Source: Rhizophagus irregularis (lineage: Eukaryota > Glomeromycota > Glomeromycetes > Glomerales > Glomeraceae). From it: DNA of 64,000 nucleotides. Shown one piece after another: positions 1 to 12,424 of this stretch. The notes below the pieces were generated by a model. The model made no database searches. It had not been told where the DNA came from and saw nothing but the letters and a program-made list of their open reading frames with translations. A program made the translations under genes and the position numbers. The stretch is from assembly GCF_026210795.1 (NCBI RefSeq), contig NC_089436.1, forward strand, positions 4,216,001 to 4,280,000, written 5' to 3'. Position 1 is the first letter of the stretch. Every line of letters starts with the position of its first letter.

Positions 1-210
1 TGAATAGGTAGTATCCAGGTCATTGGACTCTAAAGGAACGTAAAGAACGTGAAATATTTCAAGCGTTGATCTAAAATATTTTGATGATATGAACGAAGAT
101 CTATTGCCAACAAAATTAACAAATACTTGTCGAACATAGAATATTTGAATTTGTTGCGACTTAAAATAACTTTTTGATTAGAATGAATTGCGAGAAGATA
201 TAAAGATATA

Positions 211-2775
211 TGTTGTGCCTCAAGTGTTTGATTCACGTCAGTTGATAACTGACGCGCGTCACTTATCGATTGTCAATTTTTCCCTGACGCAAATTAATTT
301 TATAATACAATATTTTTTTAACTACCAAATTTTTTTTACTAGAATTCTTTTACAAATAAGGACACATACTTGTAATTACTCTTAGTTTTTGTAAGTATTA
401 GGTTTAAAGGCTTGAAATTGACGTTCAGATCTCTTGAAAATTGTATTTTTGAAAGTATCGTTGTTAAATTTTTGTATTTTAATACTAAGAACATTTACTG
501 ATGCTTTTTTTTGTAGATTTCAAACTTGAAGATTTGAAATTAACGTCCAGAATTATTGGAAGGATATTTGAAGATATGGATTATCGTTAAAAGGTATTTT
601 GAGTGTTGAATGTTTTCTTTATTATAAGACAACCTTTGATTTTGTATTTGCTGTATATTTGTATTAGAAATAAAGCTTTATTGAGAAACAATGTTATGTA
701 TAATTTTTATTTTACAAATTTTATTTAGTTGCATTTGTTTTACATGAACGACCACCATGACATCTATTTCCACAAAACTACATTTCATGCAATTACATTT
801 ACTTGGACAGGTTACAAACGCAGAAATTAAGGCAAATTGTTAAGTTCAGGAAAAGACATTGTACCAAGTGGCTCAATTAATCAATTTTTCCAGGTGAATA
901 ATATGAATTAATAATCCCAAATCTTGATATTGATTATTTTCTGTAATTTATATAATTTTACATGGAAGTATAGGACGAACGATCAATTTTGAAATAGAAA
1001 TTCCCACTGATTCCCCTACTTCATATTCTTTAGACTTTTATTTTCATATTAATTTGATTTGCCATTTGGTTGGTATAAATTTGAAGGTCCCGGCGTACAG
1101 CCTCTTAAAATTTCATGTCCTGTTAATGTAGCTTCAAGACCTTTGATGATGAGGCTGCATTTGTAATATTTTCAAGGATCGGATGGTAGGTTTTTAGGGT
1201 TGATTCGTCCAAATGTATTTAATTTATCGTTTCAATAGTTTCAATAATATTAATACTCATATTATCATCATTTGACCGCTATTCAATATATTATCTGCAA
1301 TTGGATTTATATCTAAGCGCAACAGCGTAGATGTAGATGATGATGATGAAGCTGTAGTAGGTTTTGCTGAAGTGACTGATGGTAGTGGAGTAAGATGCTA
1401 GTGTTGGAGAAAAAGTTGTGCCTACTGGTAATAGGAAAGTAGAGTTTAAAATTATTGAAAAAACGTAAGTTAATTTTTATTTTATTTTTCTTTTTAACTT
1501 TCTGTATTTTTCATTATTTCTAGTTTTTTAATTTTTACACTGTTTAATTAAATTTTTTACTTTTAAAAAAATATTTCAATTATTGTTATTTTTTTTTCTT
1601 AATTTCACATTTTTTAATTAATTTTGTATTTTAATTAAATTGTTTTTTTAGATTTTATATTATTAATTTTTTAATTTTTATATTTTTGGGGTATCAAATT
1701 TTTTTCAAAGAATAATAAAAATTATTAATGTCGTGAATGTTCACCAATCATAGCATCATCCAAGTTTTCAGTTAAAATATTTTAAAAAATCTTTGACATC
1801 AATTGCTTCAAGTATTGTTTCTTCATCATAAATATCTTCGTTAAACAATTCTTCAACCTCCACGAGTCTTACCACTAGATACAGGCTCATGAGAAGTTTT
1901 TTTGTTAGAACGGCAATATGAAGAATGATTAACTACCGAACGAAGCCCAACAGATCAATTGTTTCCTCTCGCCATTTTCCTGATTTTTGTTTCAATATTC
2001 AATTTGCTCTTCCTACAAGACCTTGGCTTTGAGGATGACATGGACGGCCATTAATTATTTTTACTGTTAGCCATCATTTTTAGGTTTTCCACCTACAATT
2101 CTTCAATCAGATAATGGAAAAAAGTTTATTGCTACAATAATAAAAAAGGTTAAATAAATAAGCAGCCACCTGATGTTAAAGCTTTTACCCGGGAAAAACG
2201 TGTAAAATGTATGATAAATCGATTAAATCCATCTGTTAATACAAAACAAACATTTATTTTAATGAAAATGAATATTAATTTTTAAAAATATACTAGAACG
2301 CACTTTTCGCAATAATTGGCGAATAGCACAATTATTACAATTATTAACAAAATTTTCAACTAAATCTTGCTTTATCCAACTCCATCTTTCTTTAATTGAT
2401 TTCAAAATCTGCTTTACCCTCCATGCTGTTGCTGCATGTGTTTGGCATAACACTTCATCATACATATTTTCGACCACAAGAACTGGTTTGTTATCTGCTT
2501 TGACTAATACTCTAAATTTCTCCAGGAACAACTAAGTTCTTCAGGATGAAATATTTTATTGCCAAACATTGGATATTTTTTTCATAAGTAAGGATATTTT
2601 GGGATTTGATAAAACCAGTTTGAAACGTTATTTATTAAGGTTTCACTAATAAAAGTATACTCCATGAGCCTATGTTAAAAAGCCACTGTAGAATATATGG
2701 GAGGGTTGAATGATAACTAACGCAACATTATTTGTCAATCGATAAGTGGCGCGAATCAACACTTGAGGCACAACA
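211..2775. mobile_element. Ginger-like TIR element, degenerate
   Basis: Inverted termini start TGTTGTGCCTCAAGTG at 211 and, reading inward on the other strand, at 2775. Both continue into a shared segment containing CACTTATCGATTG. The left copy carries an extra stretch of about 20 bp that holds a small hairpin (GTCAGTT / AACTGAC). The 4-bp TATA lies directly outside each end (207-210 and 2776-2779), as expected for a target-site duplication. Inside are remains of a retroviral/Gypsy-type integrase (see 1935-2531). TIRs starting TGTNR, a 4-bp duplication and a Gypsy-type integrase without LTRs fit the Ginger class of DNA transposon. The rest of the interior (300-1930) is AT-rich with no readable coding sequence, so the element is dead. 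Confidence 0.7.
1935..2531 (-). pseudogene. Integrase remnant (H2C2 zinc finger plus catalytic-core tail), rearranged
   Basis: On the minus strand, 2531-2259 encodes about 90 residues resembling an integrase H2C2 zinc-binding region: a histidine in 'QTHAATAW', then 'WSWIKQDLVENF' and 'CNNCAIRQ'. Also on the minus strand, 2058-1935 reads 'NGRPCHPQSQGLVGRAN' followed by a stop and 'KQKSGKWREET', which is the end of an integrase DDE core. The residue expected to be the catalytic Glu (normally 'VERAN') is Gly. The middle block, 'GFPPTILQSDNGKKF' at 2083-2155 with the second catalytic Asp, lies on the plus strand, so it has been inverted in place. The parts keep their order but not their strand. 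The copy is clearly non-functional. A KRBA2-type integrase gene is the nearest alternative name. Confidence 0.65.
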
Positions 2776-2779
2776 TATA

Positions 2780-3760
2780 TGAAGAATACATTATGAAAGA
2801 AAAGAATATTTAGCCATTCTTTTCGAAGTGGTGTTTATTATCGATTGTTATTTAATTTTGAAAAGATGAATTTTTTATTGAAAATTTTTTTTCTTTTTAT
2901 ATAATCGACAACATATGAAATGTTTTGCTTGGCCGTCTGAAAAAATTCATTTCTTATTATAAAAAAAAAGTTTTATATATACTTTATAATGTTAAACAAT
3001 TAAATATTTCATACCAGCAATAATTTATTTTTTTTATAATATTATAATCGTTTCTAATTGTGTCCACAAATTTTATATAAGATAGTCTATATAAAATATA
3101 TTTTATGTATCTTGATTTAGCGTAAGTGTTGAAGTATTTTAAATAAATAAATATATATATATATAATGGTATACATACAAGTTAATTATTCTTTTTTCCT
3201 GCCATTACTATTAAATTTATACACTATCAATATCTTGATTTCTCTATGATTGATGTCAAAATAAAATTTATTGAAATTTAAATTTTCTTAAAAGAACTAT
3301 TTAAAATTATGGTTTAAAAAAATAAATATAATTTTTTTAACATTTATCTCTAACTTATTTCTTTTGTAATAAAAAAATGAAATGAAACAAATTGTAAACT
3401 TTTTTATGAATATAAACCAATAAATTACCTATTATTTAAAAATGGGAAATGATACTATAAATCATAACTAATTATGTTTAAAGAATATCTTTTAATTCAA
3501 GCTGAAAAATATTTAAAAGCTTCTGGAACATTATTTTTCTAATAAAATATATTATTTCTTATATTTTTTCTTAAATAATAGAAATATTATTGAAATTTAA
3601 TAAAAACCAACTATTTAGAAAGAAAAAAACTTTAATTGTAATATTATTGATTCTAATTTACTAAAAAAAATAACAAGACATATTCTTGAATTCATACAAG
3701 GAAACAAATAGAAATATATATATATATAAAGGATAAAAGTTAAAGAGATTAATAGTATAA
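2780..3760. other. Intergenic, no gene seen
   Basis: AT-rich spacer between the integrase element and the 3' end of the minus-strand F-box gene. It contains short (TA)n runs near 3150 and 3715. No coding or structured signal was recognised. Confidence 0.6.
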
Positions 3761-5440
3761 TTATTCGAACTCTATTTCTTCTTCCTTTATATATACTACT
3801 TTACTTTTAAATCTAATGATACCCAAATTTTCATATTTTTCTATTATTTCCATATTTTGATGATAAATAAAATCACAACAATCCTCATAATTTTTATAAT
3901 CAATATACTCATAATTCTCATAATCCTCATCATTCTTCTCATGTTTACAATTATTTATTATATCATAAACAATATTCTTATAATATTCATTATTATATAC
4001 TTCATAATACTCATCAATAGCTTCATTACTAATCATTATTAATGTAAGTAATTTTACTGATTTTCTATTCTTCCAGCTTATAAAAAATGATTCCAAATTT
4101 TTTGGATGTATAAAGTCTAATTTTGAATTGTATAATGTCAATTCACAAAAATCTTTTGGTGAATAATTTGCAACAATTTCAAGTATTGTTTCACTCATAC
4201 ATTTTGCTTCACATAGAATTTTAATGAATTTTAAATATTGACAACTAATAAATATTGATTTCAGCATATCTATTTCATCATCATTAATTCTTATAATAAG
4301 TTTGTTAAGGTTTAGACAAAAATTTGCAATAGACAAGTTCAAATCATTATTTAAATCACTCTTTAGAATAGGTTTTGATATCCCTTCACTTATGTAAAGC
4401 TTATTAAGATTTTTTCCATTGATTTCTAAAAATTTCATTAAATATTCAGGTTTTGGACATTGATAAGGAATTTTTAAAATTTTTAATTTAGGAAAATTAA
4501 CATATTGTAGTTTTTCAAAATCTTTAACATTAATATATGGTCTAAAATCAGATGAGAAGAAAGAAAATATAACTTCTTGTAAATTTTTAAATAATTCTAT
4601 AAATGAAAATGGTATATCAACATAATCACTATTACAATAAAGATGTAATTTTGTTAATATATTCATTATGTTGGAGTGTTTTGTTAAAGTAGGTATAATA
4701 TTTACCCAACCAGTATAATTACAAACTCTTAAAGTTAAGCTTTTCAAATTATTTTGTAAAAAAATTAATTTTTTTAACTCATTTGAAGCATTATTGTTAT
4801 CATTAAATAATATGGAAATCGATTGTATGTTATGACATGTTTGAGATAACTGATGACAAAAATCAGAAGGGAGATTTGAATCGCAGTATAATTTTGAAAG
4901 ATTTCTCATTCCAGGAAAACAAGGGAAAGAAAGGTTATTAAAGTTATTTACTTGGTTATAATAAGTAAATACTTTCAAAGAAGATTGATTTACAAACATT
5001 TTGACAATTTCATTTATGACTAAATAATTTAATGAAACATGTAGTGAATATTGTATAGATAGTATTTTAAGGGAATCATACACTATACTCTTAATCCCAG
5101 GAATTGAAAGGACTTTGCAAAATGTTGCATAATTAAAAAATGGTGACTTTAAAGAAGTTGTTGGAATAAAAATTTCATTTTTATATAAATGTTCTTTTGA
5201 TTCATTGGGAAGACAGGCAATTAATGTATTGAAAAATGATAATCTTACACTCGATGATTTTGAAGTATGATAAATATTGTCAACAATGTTGTTAATATCC
5301 CTCCACAAAATTCTGACAAAAATTTCGCACAAAAGATGATTAGCTAACAAACATGAATGTATAGTAGGTATATCTTTTTCTAAATATTCAGAGATTTCAT
5401 ATAAACAGTCAATTGGAAGTGTTGTAAATTGACGTGCCAT
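3761..5440 (-). CDS. F-box protein with diverged LRR-like body (559 aa)
   Basis: Single-exon gene. The N-terminus (about residues 1-50) reads 'LPIDCLYEISEYLEKDIPTIHSCLLANHLLCEIFVRILW', cut here from one continuous F-box, with the family signature 'HSCLLAN...ILW' also seen in the other two F-box genes of this window. An F-box binds Skp1 and makes the protein a candidate substrate receptor of an SCF ubiquitin ligase. The remaining roughly 500 residues are leucine/isoleucine-rich with irregular 25-35-residue spacing, consistent with a decayed leucine-rich-repeat solenoid. The C-terminus (residues about 480-530) is low complexity, rich in Asn, Tyr, Asp and Glu. The Met chosen is the first in the open frame and lies directly before the F-box. 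Substrate unknown. It looks intact. Confidence 0.85.
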   Translation of the reverse strand: MARQFTTLPIDCLYEISEYLEKDIPTIHSCLLANHLLCEIFVRILWRDINNIVDNIYHTSKSSSVRLSFFNTLIACLPNESKEHLYKNEIFIPTTSLKSPFFNYATFCKVLSIPGIKSIVYDSLKILSIQYSLHVSLNYLVINEIVKMFVNQSSLKVFTYYNQVNNFNNLSFPCFPGMRNLSKLYCDSNLPSDFCHQLSQTCHNIQSISILFNDNNNASNELKKLIFLQNNLKSLTLRVCNYTGWVNIIPTLTKHSNIMNILTKLHLYCNSDYVDIPFSFIELFKNLQEVIFSFFSSDFRPYINVKDFEKLQYVNFPKLKILKIPYQCPKPEYLMKFLEINGKNLNKLYISEGISKPILKSDLNNDLNLSIANFCLNLNKLIIRINDDEIDMLKSIFISCQYLKFIKILCEAKCMSETILEIVANYSPKDFCELTLYNSKLDFIHPKNLESFFISWKNRKSVKLLTLIMISNEAIDEYYEVYNNEYYKNIVYDIINNCKHEKNDEDYENYEYIDYKNYEDCCDFIYHQNMEIIEKYENLGIIRFKSKVVYIKEEEIEFE

Positions 5441-8400
5441 TTTTTATTAATGAAAGCTATTCGTGTTTAAATTTTCATTGACCAACTCATTGTGTGAATA
5501 AACTATATACGCTTTTACGCCATTATGATGTCATTTTCTAGCAAAATAATCCGATTGGTAAGTGGTAACGCAATGCATCGTATGACATTTCCAAAGTTTT
5601 TTTCGATGTTGATCAATTGACATGTGATTTGTAATTCTGGCCTAAATTTATCTCTGGGCAGCTTTTAAGCTTCGTACTTTGCTTAATTAGTACTAAACTA
5701 TACAAGGAATAATGTTGGGCAAATATTTAAATTTCGGCCAAATTAATGTCAGATGCTTATCGAAAATGCGATTGGGTATTGCTATGTGATAAGAACTTAC
5801 GCTTTTTTAAACTCACAATTTAATTTTTATAAATGAAAATTACTATATTTTTAATGATCTCTAATACTTTTTTCAACTTCAAAAATATTATTTTATTATA
5901 TATAGAAATACAGTACATTTATTGATTTGGAAAGAAACAAAAATTTATTCATGAAATAAAATTACATGAATTATTTTATTTACTCAATCTAAATTAAGAT
6001 ATAAAGTATTTTAGTATTGTACGACATATTTTCATTTAAAGTATTCATTATCAAGTTATAATATAAATGAATTTAATTGTTACAAATTTTTTGATTAGTC
6101 ACGCGATTTCCAAAATTTAAAATTCGATTAAGAACAGATCGTATAATTATTAAACATTATATAGTATTTGTTCAAGACTAACTTCATACATATTTATTTT
6201 TTAAAATCATCTGTCACTGTTTATAATTTTACTATTATTTCATTTATTTTATTTTATTTTATTTTTTTAAATAAATTAAATATTCAAATTATAAAGTTTA
6301 CTATAAGATCGAAATTATTTTAATAACAAATAATTCTTACAAATCCCACTTAAAAACATCTCTCATAAATCACTTTAATTTGCAAAATGTAACTGGAGAC
6401 TACAAAATGCTAATTTGTAAAGTAATAAGTAGGCTAATTACTTGTAGCAATATTTATAAAAGCTGTGCAAGTAAGCCTAGTATAACAACTGTCCGGAATG
6501 ACACAAACTCACATGACTATTATTTTCACCATTTTATTTTAATAATTTGACTAAGTAGAGATTAAAAGCTCACTGGCATCAATTAAACCATGAAGGTTAA
6601 ATACGCTGGGGAAGTAATTGTTAATGTGCAATTATTTTAACCGTTTAACAATTTATTTCAAGGGATGTAACTAGTATTAGTATAATACATTAATGAATGA
6701 AAAATATTAAAACTACAAAGCAAAGAGGAGAAGTATCATTCAATTAACTATAACAAATTACCCCTAGTAAAAAAATAATAAGTGCAGTAGTACTGCAAAT
6801 TTAAAATGATAGTTAATGAGATGAGGAAAAATTAGACTATTTTCAACATGATTCATGACTTTTTAATGAACAATTTAGCTATTCCTTGTTCTGTATTTAC
6901 TGTTATTTCATTCGTTGGATCAACTGAAACAAGAAATTAGTATATATTAACTAAGGCAAAATGCCAAAATATATAATAAAATACTCAGTTTTTATTACAA
7001 CTTACTTTATAGGTAAGAGAATCTTCAAATCAAATCCTGGGGACTTATTGTAATCAATTCTGATTGTTAATTGTTTCTTTGAAATGATACAACTACAGAA
7101 TTATTAAAGTATACTTGCCTAGTTGTGGAGAGTGAAGAGTAAAAAAATTATTGAAAAGTATCCAGAGTATTCATGCAAATGCACTTAAAACAAAAAGAAA
7201 TTGAGATTACAATTGCTATATTTATAGTAATAAGCATCATTAAACTTTATATACATACAATATATATAAATAAATGATTATATAATAAATTAAATAAATA
7301 TTAAAAAATAAATTAAGTAAATAAATATATAAAATAAATTTTCAAGGATTCCTTGATGAAATTTACTGTACTGTACTATATGAACTTCTGTTAAAATACC
7401 GTACAGTACAGTTTAGCTGACTACTCTGAGGGTAACAATTTTATAACAAAATTTATCATGAACTAATAAGCTTAGAGGTAAAATTTATTATAATATTTTT
7501 GCAAATTTTGCAATAAATCTATACGGGAAGAGGATTTATGGTAGAACATTCAGCTTACAATTGATTATCGCATATAAATTAATTGTATGAGGATTCTATA
7601 AATTTTTTTAATCAAGGATCTGCTGAGGCTTATTAATTATGGAGAATAAAGGATTCTTTGTGGACGGTGGACCCGACCATTAAAGTATTACTGATGGCGA
7701 TCAGAATTATCCGGCCACTTTTCAAGTTGGAAAAACTTCTATATATATAATACAGCAATAATAAAAATTTAAGTTAAACAAATTCATTATGTCTTTGTTT
7801 ATTAATTTAGGTAAATTTTTAATAATAAATTCTATCTCCATTTGAAAAATAACTCTCCAATTCGATGAGATATGCTATTTATATATTTTTTATAATATTC
7901 TGGAGGAATACCTTTCAATGCATAGAAAATAACCATCATTGATTAATACACTCATTACACGTTTTGGACATATGTAATGACAATTCTGGGATTCCTGGCT
8001 TATGAGTTACGAGTAAAAATGTCATTATATACGGTAGCTTATATTTGTCTTATTAACTTAGCCTGTTATTTATGTGATTCACGTGATTTATCATAAATAT
8101 ATGATTATTATCTAATTATTCTATTATTAAGTGATAATACAATGCAATATAGCGTGGTGGACCATACAAAAATAAATTACAAAAAATCGTGCATACCCCG
8201 TGATATATGAGTTTACGATTATTTTATCACCCTGTGGCTGTGGTGCATCTCCTCTCCGTAAAAAAAGTTGATCCCGTTTTTTATATTCCAACTTTTTTCC
8301 ATAAAAGGCTCATATTTCCGGAATTAATAACCTTATATCACGGAATCAAAATATCATCATTTTCCGTGAATGGATCCGTGAAAGGTACTTATCTGTATCC

Positions 8401-9010
8401 GTTTAACATGTGATAAATTATATCAGATGTACGGGTGAATCGCTTAAGAAAATAAATAGTTATAATAGTTTATATTATAATAAAATAAACATAGAATCGC
8501 AGTTACCACGTTCTGTAAAACTCCGTAAAAGTGAGCATTATTTTTACCAATCCAGTAAATAATTTATTACGCTCTATGCGGAAAGAAGAAAAACTTTGCC
8601 AGAAAACTTCAAATCTGTAAAAGGGTAGAAGCTTCCATGTTATATATTTTGTATTTTTAAATAAAGATATATTTTATATCATGATGAGTCAAAGAGTCGT
8701 ATTAAACTCTCTAGATAGTGTTATAAAATGCGCACTATATTGACTTAAAAAATAAAAATAAAAATGGGAAATTTTAATTATTGACATTTACAGTCGTATA
8801 TTACATAAGATTACATACCAATTGGCTTGCGTGTTATTAAGTACATTCTGTACATTCTGTACATTCGCACTTTGTAACATATCTAAAACGTCGTTACCAA
8901 TTATCTTGTGTTATGTACAATATATCTAACATCATAAACTTTACTACAATCTAACAACAAAATATATTCATTTTTTTTTCTTTTGATCTCATGTGCACTA
9001 ATCGGATTTT
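5441..9010. other. Intergenic, no gene seen, scattered short repeats
   Basis: 3.6 kb without convincing coding sequence. It contains a GTACAG-type palindrome near 7366-7426, a 10-bp GTACATTCT tandem near 8844-8867, and several CCGTAAA/CCGTGAA hexamer-like motifs between 8190 and 8560 that resemble the hairpins near 58.3 kb. The short open frame at 8207-8413 falls in this repetitive stretch and has no recognisable protein feature. Confidence 0.5.
7366..7426. repeat. GTACAG-type inverted repeat, solo copy
   Basis: ACTGTACTGTAC at the left and CCGTACAGTACAGTTTAGCTGA at the right form an imperfect hairpin. The motif GTACAGTTYAGCTGA also occurs in the inverted termini that flank the MULE-like gene (17561-17592 and 21756-21790). 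This is probably a solo terminus or a non-autonomous relative of that element. Confidence 0.5.
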
Positions 9011-10486
9011 TTACTCCATTTTTACATCGAATAAATTATAAGCATAAGTATTATAATTTGTATTTAATTGAAGAGAATTAAGGCGACGAGATGATGAAGG
9101 CTGTGATATATTTTGATGATTTAAATTAAAATCGTAACGAGATGATGAAGGCTGTGATATGTTTTGATGATTCAAATTAAAATCACGAGATGATAAAGCG
9201 TGTGAAATAGTTTGTTGATTTGAAGTAAATTCATATGTCATATTATCAACAAACTCTTTCAATGTGCTAAAGACTTTTGTATTAAATCTGACTTCGCTAT
9301 GCTTATCCCAAACATGTTTCCTCATGGCTATAAGACGATTTTGGTATTGGTAAATTGGTAACTTGGGTAACTTGGCAATCATATAAGCTAAAAAGACAAA
9401 TTCTACCGTAGAAAATTTATGACCATAACGGAATAATTCAGCATCAACATTGATCATCTCTTCTATAATTGTATAAACATGTTTAGTTAATGCCTTGAAA
9501 CCTTCAGAAACTTCACGATCTCTTTTTAAATATTTAGTAATTGTGATGGGAGTGGCATTAAATCTTTCTGGTTCAGTTTCAATCATGTGTAAAGATTGTG
9601 AAATAATTTGAAAAGGTCGAGAACGCTTATTATCCAATATTAAAGAAAGGGTTGTTGAATATTGATTGTGGATTGCATGAGCAAAATCAGCTATTGGGCT
9701 GCTAATAGCCTGAAGTCTTTCTGCGGGAGTTAATGCAATTCCCAATTGTACACGACTGAATATTTCTTGTTCTTGTTGCAGAGTAAGATCGTAGTATTCA
9801 ACTAAATATTAAAAAAGATCATTAGGAAAAATGATAAGCCCGCTATCATCAGAAAATTTTTTTTATCGACAACTTACCACAAATAAATTCTGAACATTCA
9901 AATAATTCACGTTCAGAATCTGTTAATGAATCTTTATCATTAGGACCTTTATAAAAACGCTTGTTTGCATAACCACTTGAAGGATTAATATGAGGTATCT
10001 CGTTATTTATAAACCTATAATGATTTGATTAATAATGTATTTGTCATAAGAGTGAAATATTGTAAAAAAAATATATTATACTTACTTTCTGATTGATGTG
10101 AGACGTTGTTTACCATCAATACAAACACGCACCCATCTTTTATCATCCAACTTTTTACAAGAGAAAATTACAGGTGGGATATAAAAGTTGTTAAGCATAG
10201 AGTCAATCAAGTGTGACTGCTTGGTATTTGTCCATACTACATCTATTATAAAGTAAGTAGAGGTTAAACATATATATATTGTTTTTACATGCACATGCAT
10301 GCATTTTTCTTTTTTTTTTTTGGTAGAAATAATAATAAAAAGAAGAGAAATTATATAATATTATTTTAAAGCATAAGTACCTCTTTGAAATTCAGGATCC
10401 AAGTCGATCAAGCCCTTTTGTAACCAGTTATACAACTTATATATGGTATGGGAAACATTTCTTGGTTTTGTGAGTGCTTCATCCAT
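9011..10486 (-). CDS. DUF262 (GmrSD N-domain/ParB-like) protein, 4 exons, about 396 aa
   Basis: Minus-strand exons 10486-10381, 10242-10086, 10014-9878 and 9801-9011, each with GT-AG borders; the phases close to 1191 nt. The spliced product has the DUF262 hallmarks: 'LDPEFQRDVVWTNTKQSHLI' then 'DSMLNNFYIPPVIFSC' (about residues 30-60), 'VCIDGKQRLTSIRKF' (about 75-90, matching the bacterial DGQQRLT loop), and 'DLTLQQEQEIFSRVQLGIAL' then 'TPAERLQA' (about 140-165). In bacteria this fold is the nuclease/NTPase part of GmrS-type and related defence proteins. No C-terminal HNH (DUF1524) domain follows, so activity is unknown. The C-terminus carries a 17-aa repeat based on 'RYDFNLNHQNISQP' (about 51-nt period, 9087-9230, two good copies and one worn). 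Bacterial ancestry is plausible, but the gene is fully intronised. Confidence 0.85.
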
Positions 10487-11886
10487 AGTTTCGATAGGTT
10501 AGATAGGTTTGAGTATTTTAATAATTTTTAGAAAAATGTTTATGAGAAAATAGCAATAGCAATTTTTTTCCAACTTTTTATTATTTATATTTGTTTTTTG
10601 AAATGGCCATTATTTATACTTTTTCTGAAAGTCTATAATCTTCGATTGATTGATTTACACAATATTAGTCAAATGTTAATTTTTTAAGGAAAAATATTTA
10701 TCATCAATTAGTCATACTTATGGTCATATATAAATTTCTTTCAAGGAATTAAAAAAAAGTATAAGTTGATGAATGGTCTGAGTATGTAATAATTTTCATT
10801 TACATCAATCATATAAAGTATTAGTCATAATAATAGTCAAATTTCAAAATATTAGTCATATTAAGTTTCATAATAATAAATTGCTGGAAATATTTTATTG
10901 GTTACTTCAGTGTTACTTCATATCATACTCATATTCGATGTAATGACACAAGTTACACAAAAAAAGTTACTTTTCTGGCTTATTTATTTTTAATTATAAC
11001 GAAAAACTATCAGTATGTCAGACTCTTTATGACACAAATGAGCTTACAGACCTCACCTTTTTTCGTAATCTAAAATTATTGAGTCAGCAACATTTTTTTG
11101 AAGTTGTAATAGGATAAATATTTTCTTTTAACTTCAAAAATTAAAGAGTATTTTGATTATAGAATCTGTACGATAAAAGAGTGGAAGAAGTGAAAGAATC
11201 ATTTGAAGAACATGATGAAGTTTTAGGTATTTATTAAAATCATTATAGAACTTTCACAAAATCATTATAGTACGTTCACAAAATCTTAAATAGATCAAAA
11301 CTCATCTATTAAATTTTTAGCACATTTAGAATATGTGAAAAGTGAAGTTTATAAAAATGAAACCAAATTCACATCAGTTAATGCTACTGGAAGGATATCA
11401 ATTAGTAAGACTATTAGTGCTTTCTTGATTAGTTAAAGCAAAAGTCACAAGATTTTTTCAGCATTTTAGAGGGACCAGTGGACATAATTTTTTCACTGAA
11501 GAACCAAATATTGGAAATATGTCTAGGTTCGCGCCAACAATCATTAGAAGATCAGGAAGGAGAGTGCATTTTTTTACTTGCAACCTGCTAAATACGAGAA
11601 CAATAAAAATCCCAAGATGAATTACCATCTCTGAAATTTTTATCTGAGTGAAATGCACAAGAACAAAACTCTAAATAATTTTTATGAATTTCACAAAAAT
11701 TCCATAGAAATCCACAAGAATTTCATGTAATATAGCAAAAAAAAAATTTTGCCATTCACGCGGCAATTATTATATTTTAACAAAGTACTTTAAAAATAAG
11801 TTACACAATATAAATAAATGAAATTTTAAATTTTGGACTTTGTTGTGTATAGATGACCACCACCATATTTAATTTTAAAATTGCTA
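10487..11886. other. Intergenic, no gene seen
   Basis: AT-rich spacer upstream of the DUF262 gene. The presumed promoter lies just right of 10486. TTAGTCATA-like words recur between 10660 and 10870. Nothing else recognised. Confidence 0.5.
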
Positions 11887-12320
11887 TAGATAAAGAAATC
11901 AAGAAGCATGTAAAGAAAAAATAAGGAACGCGCAGTGACATGGAATACGAAGAGAATGAAGACGGTTTCAGAGAAGTTAAAAAAGAAAGAAGACCTTAGG
12001 CCGGGAAGCCTGAAAGCAGGATGGGCCGAAAAAAGAAAAAGGGTCAAAACAACAAGTAGACTAGGTTTGTTAGTATAGAATAATGAGATATACCCATGTA
12101 TGTAGATAGTTTTAGATAGGTTGGAGTGGGGTTAAAGGTGTTGATCGGGGATGGTAGTTGCCTTGATATGGAGAGAATGAGTAGTTTTAGATTGCTCATT
12201 TTCAATGGGTATATTGAAGTTATTCTACTGCTTATGTTTGTACTAGTGCGCAAAATACTAACATTAGCTTTTTTTAATAAATAAATATGCGTTTGTTATT
12301 GTAAAAAAAAAAAAAAAAAA
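11887..12320 (+). mobile_element. Poly(A)-tailed retroposon (LINE 3' end or SINE), 434 bp
   Basis: The insert ends in 18 consecutive A (12303-12320), preceded by AATAAATAAATA. It is flanked by the direct repeat AAAATTGCTA (11877-11886 and 12317-12326; the first A's overlap the tail). The same flanking sequence exists uninterrupted at 35431-35460 (AATTTTAAAATTGCTACGAA), which gives an empty-site paralog. Target-primed reverse transcription is therefore the natural explanation. No intact ORF is seen, and no convincing Pol III A/B boxes were found. It may be the 3' end of a LINE or a processed transcript. Confidence 0.75.
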
Positions 12321-12424
12321 TTGCTACGGATCGCTGGAAGCAATTGCAATTTCACAACAATTTGTTTTTAATCAAAAATGGAATGCATTACATAAGATTG
12401 CAAAAAAAGAATTTGTATGACGAT

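Noticed and set aside
8207-8413. 68-aa ORF in a slightly GC-richer patch
   Set aside because: The patch consists of repeated CCGTGAA/CCGTAAA words; no splice partners or protein family.
11826-12253. Two minus-strand ORFs upstream of the poly(A) tract
   Set aside because: They run antisense through a poly(A)-tailed retroposon and show no protein motif.
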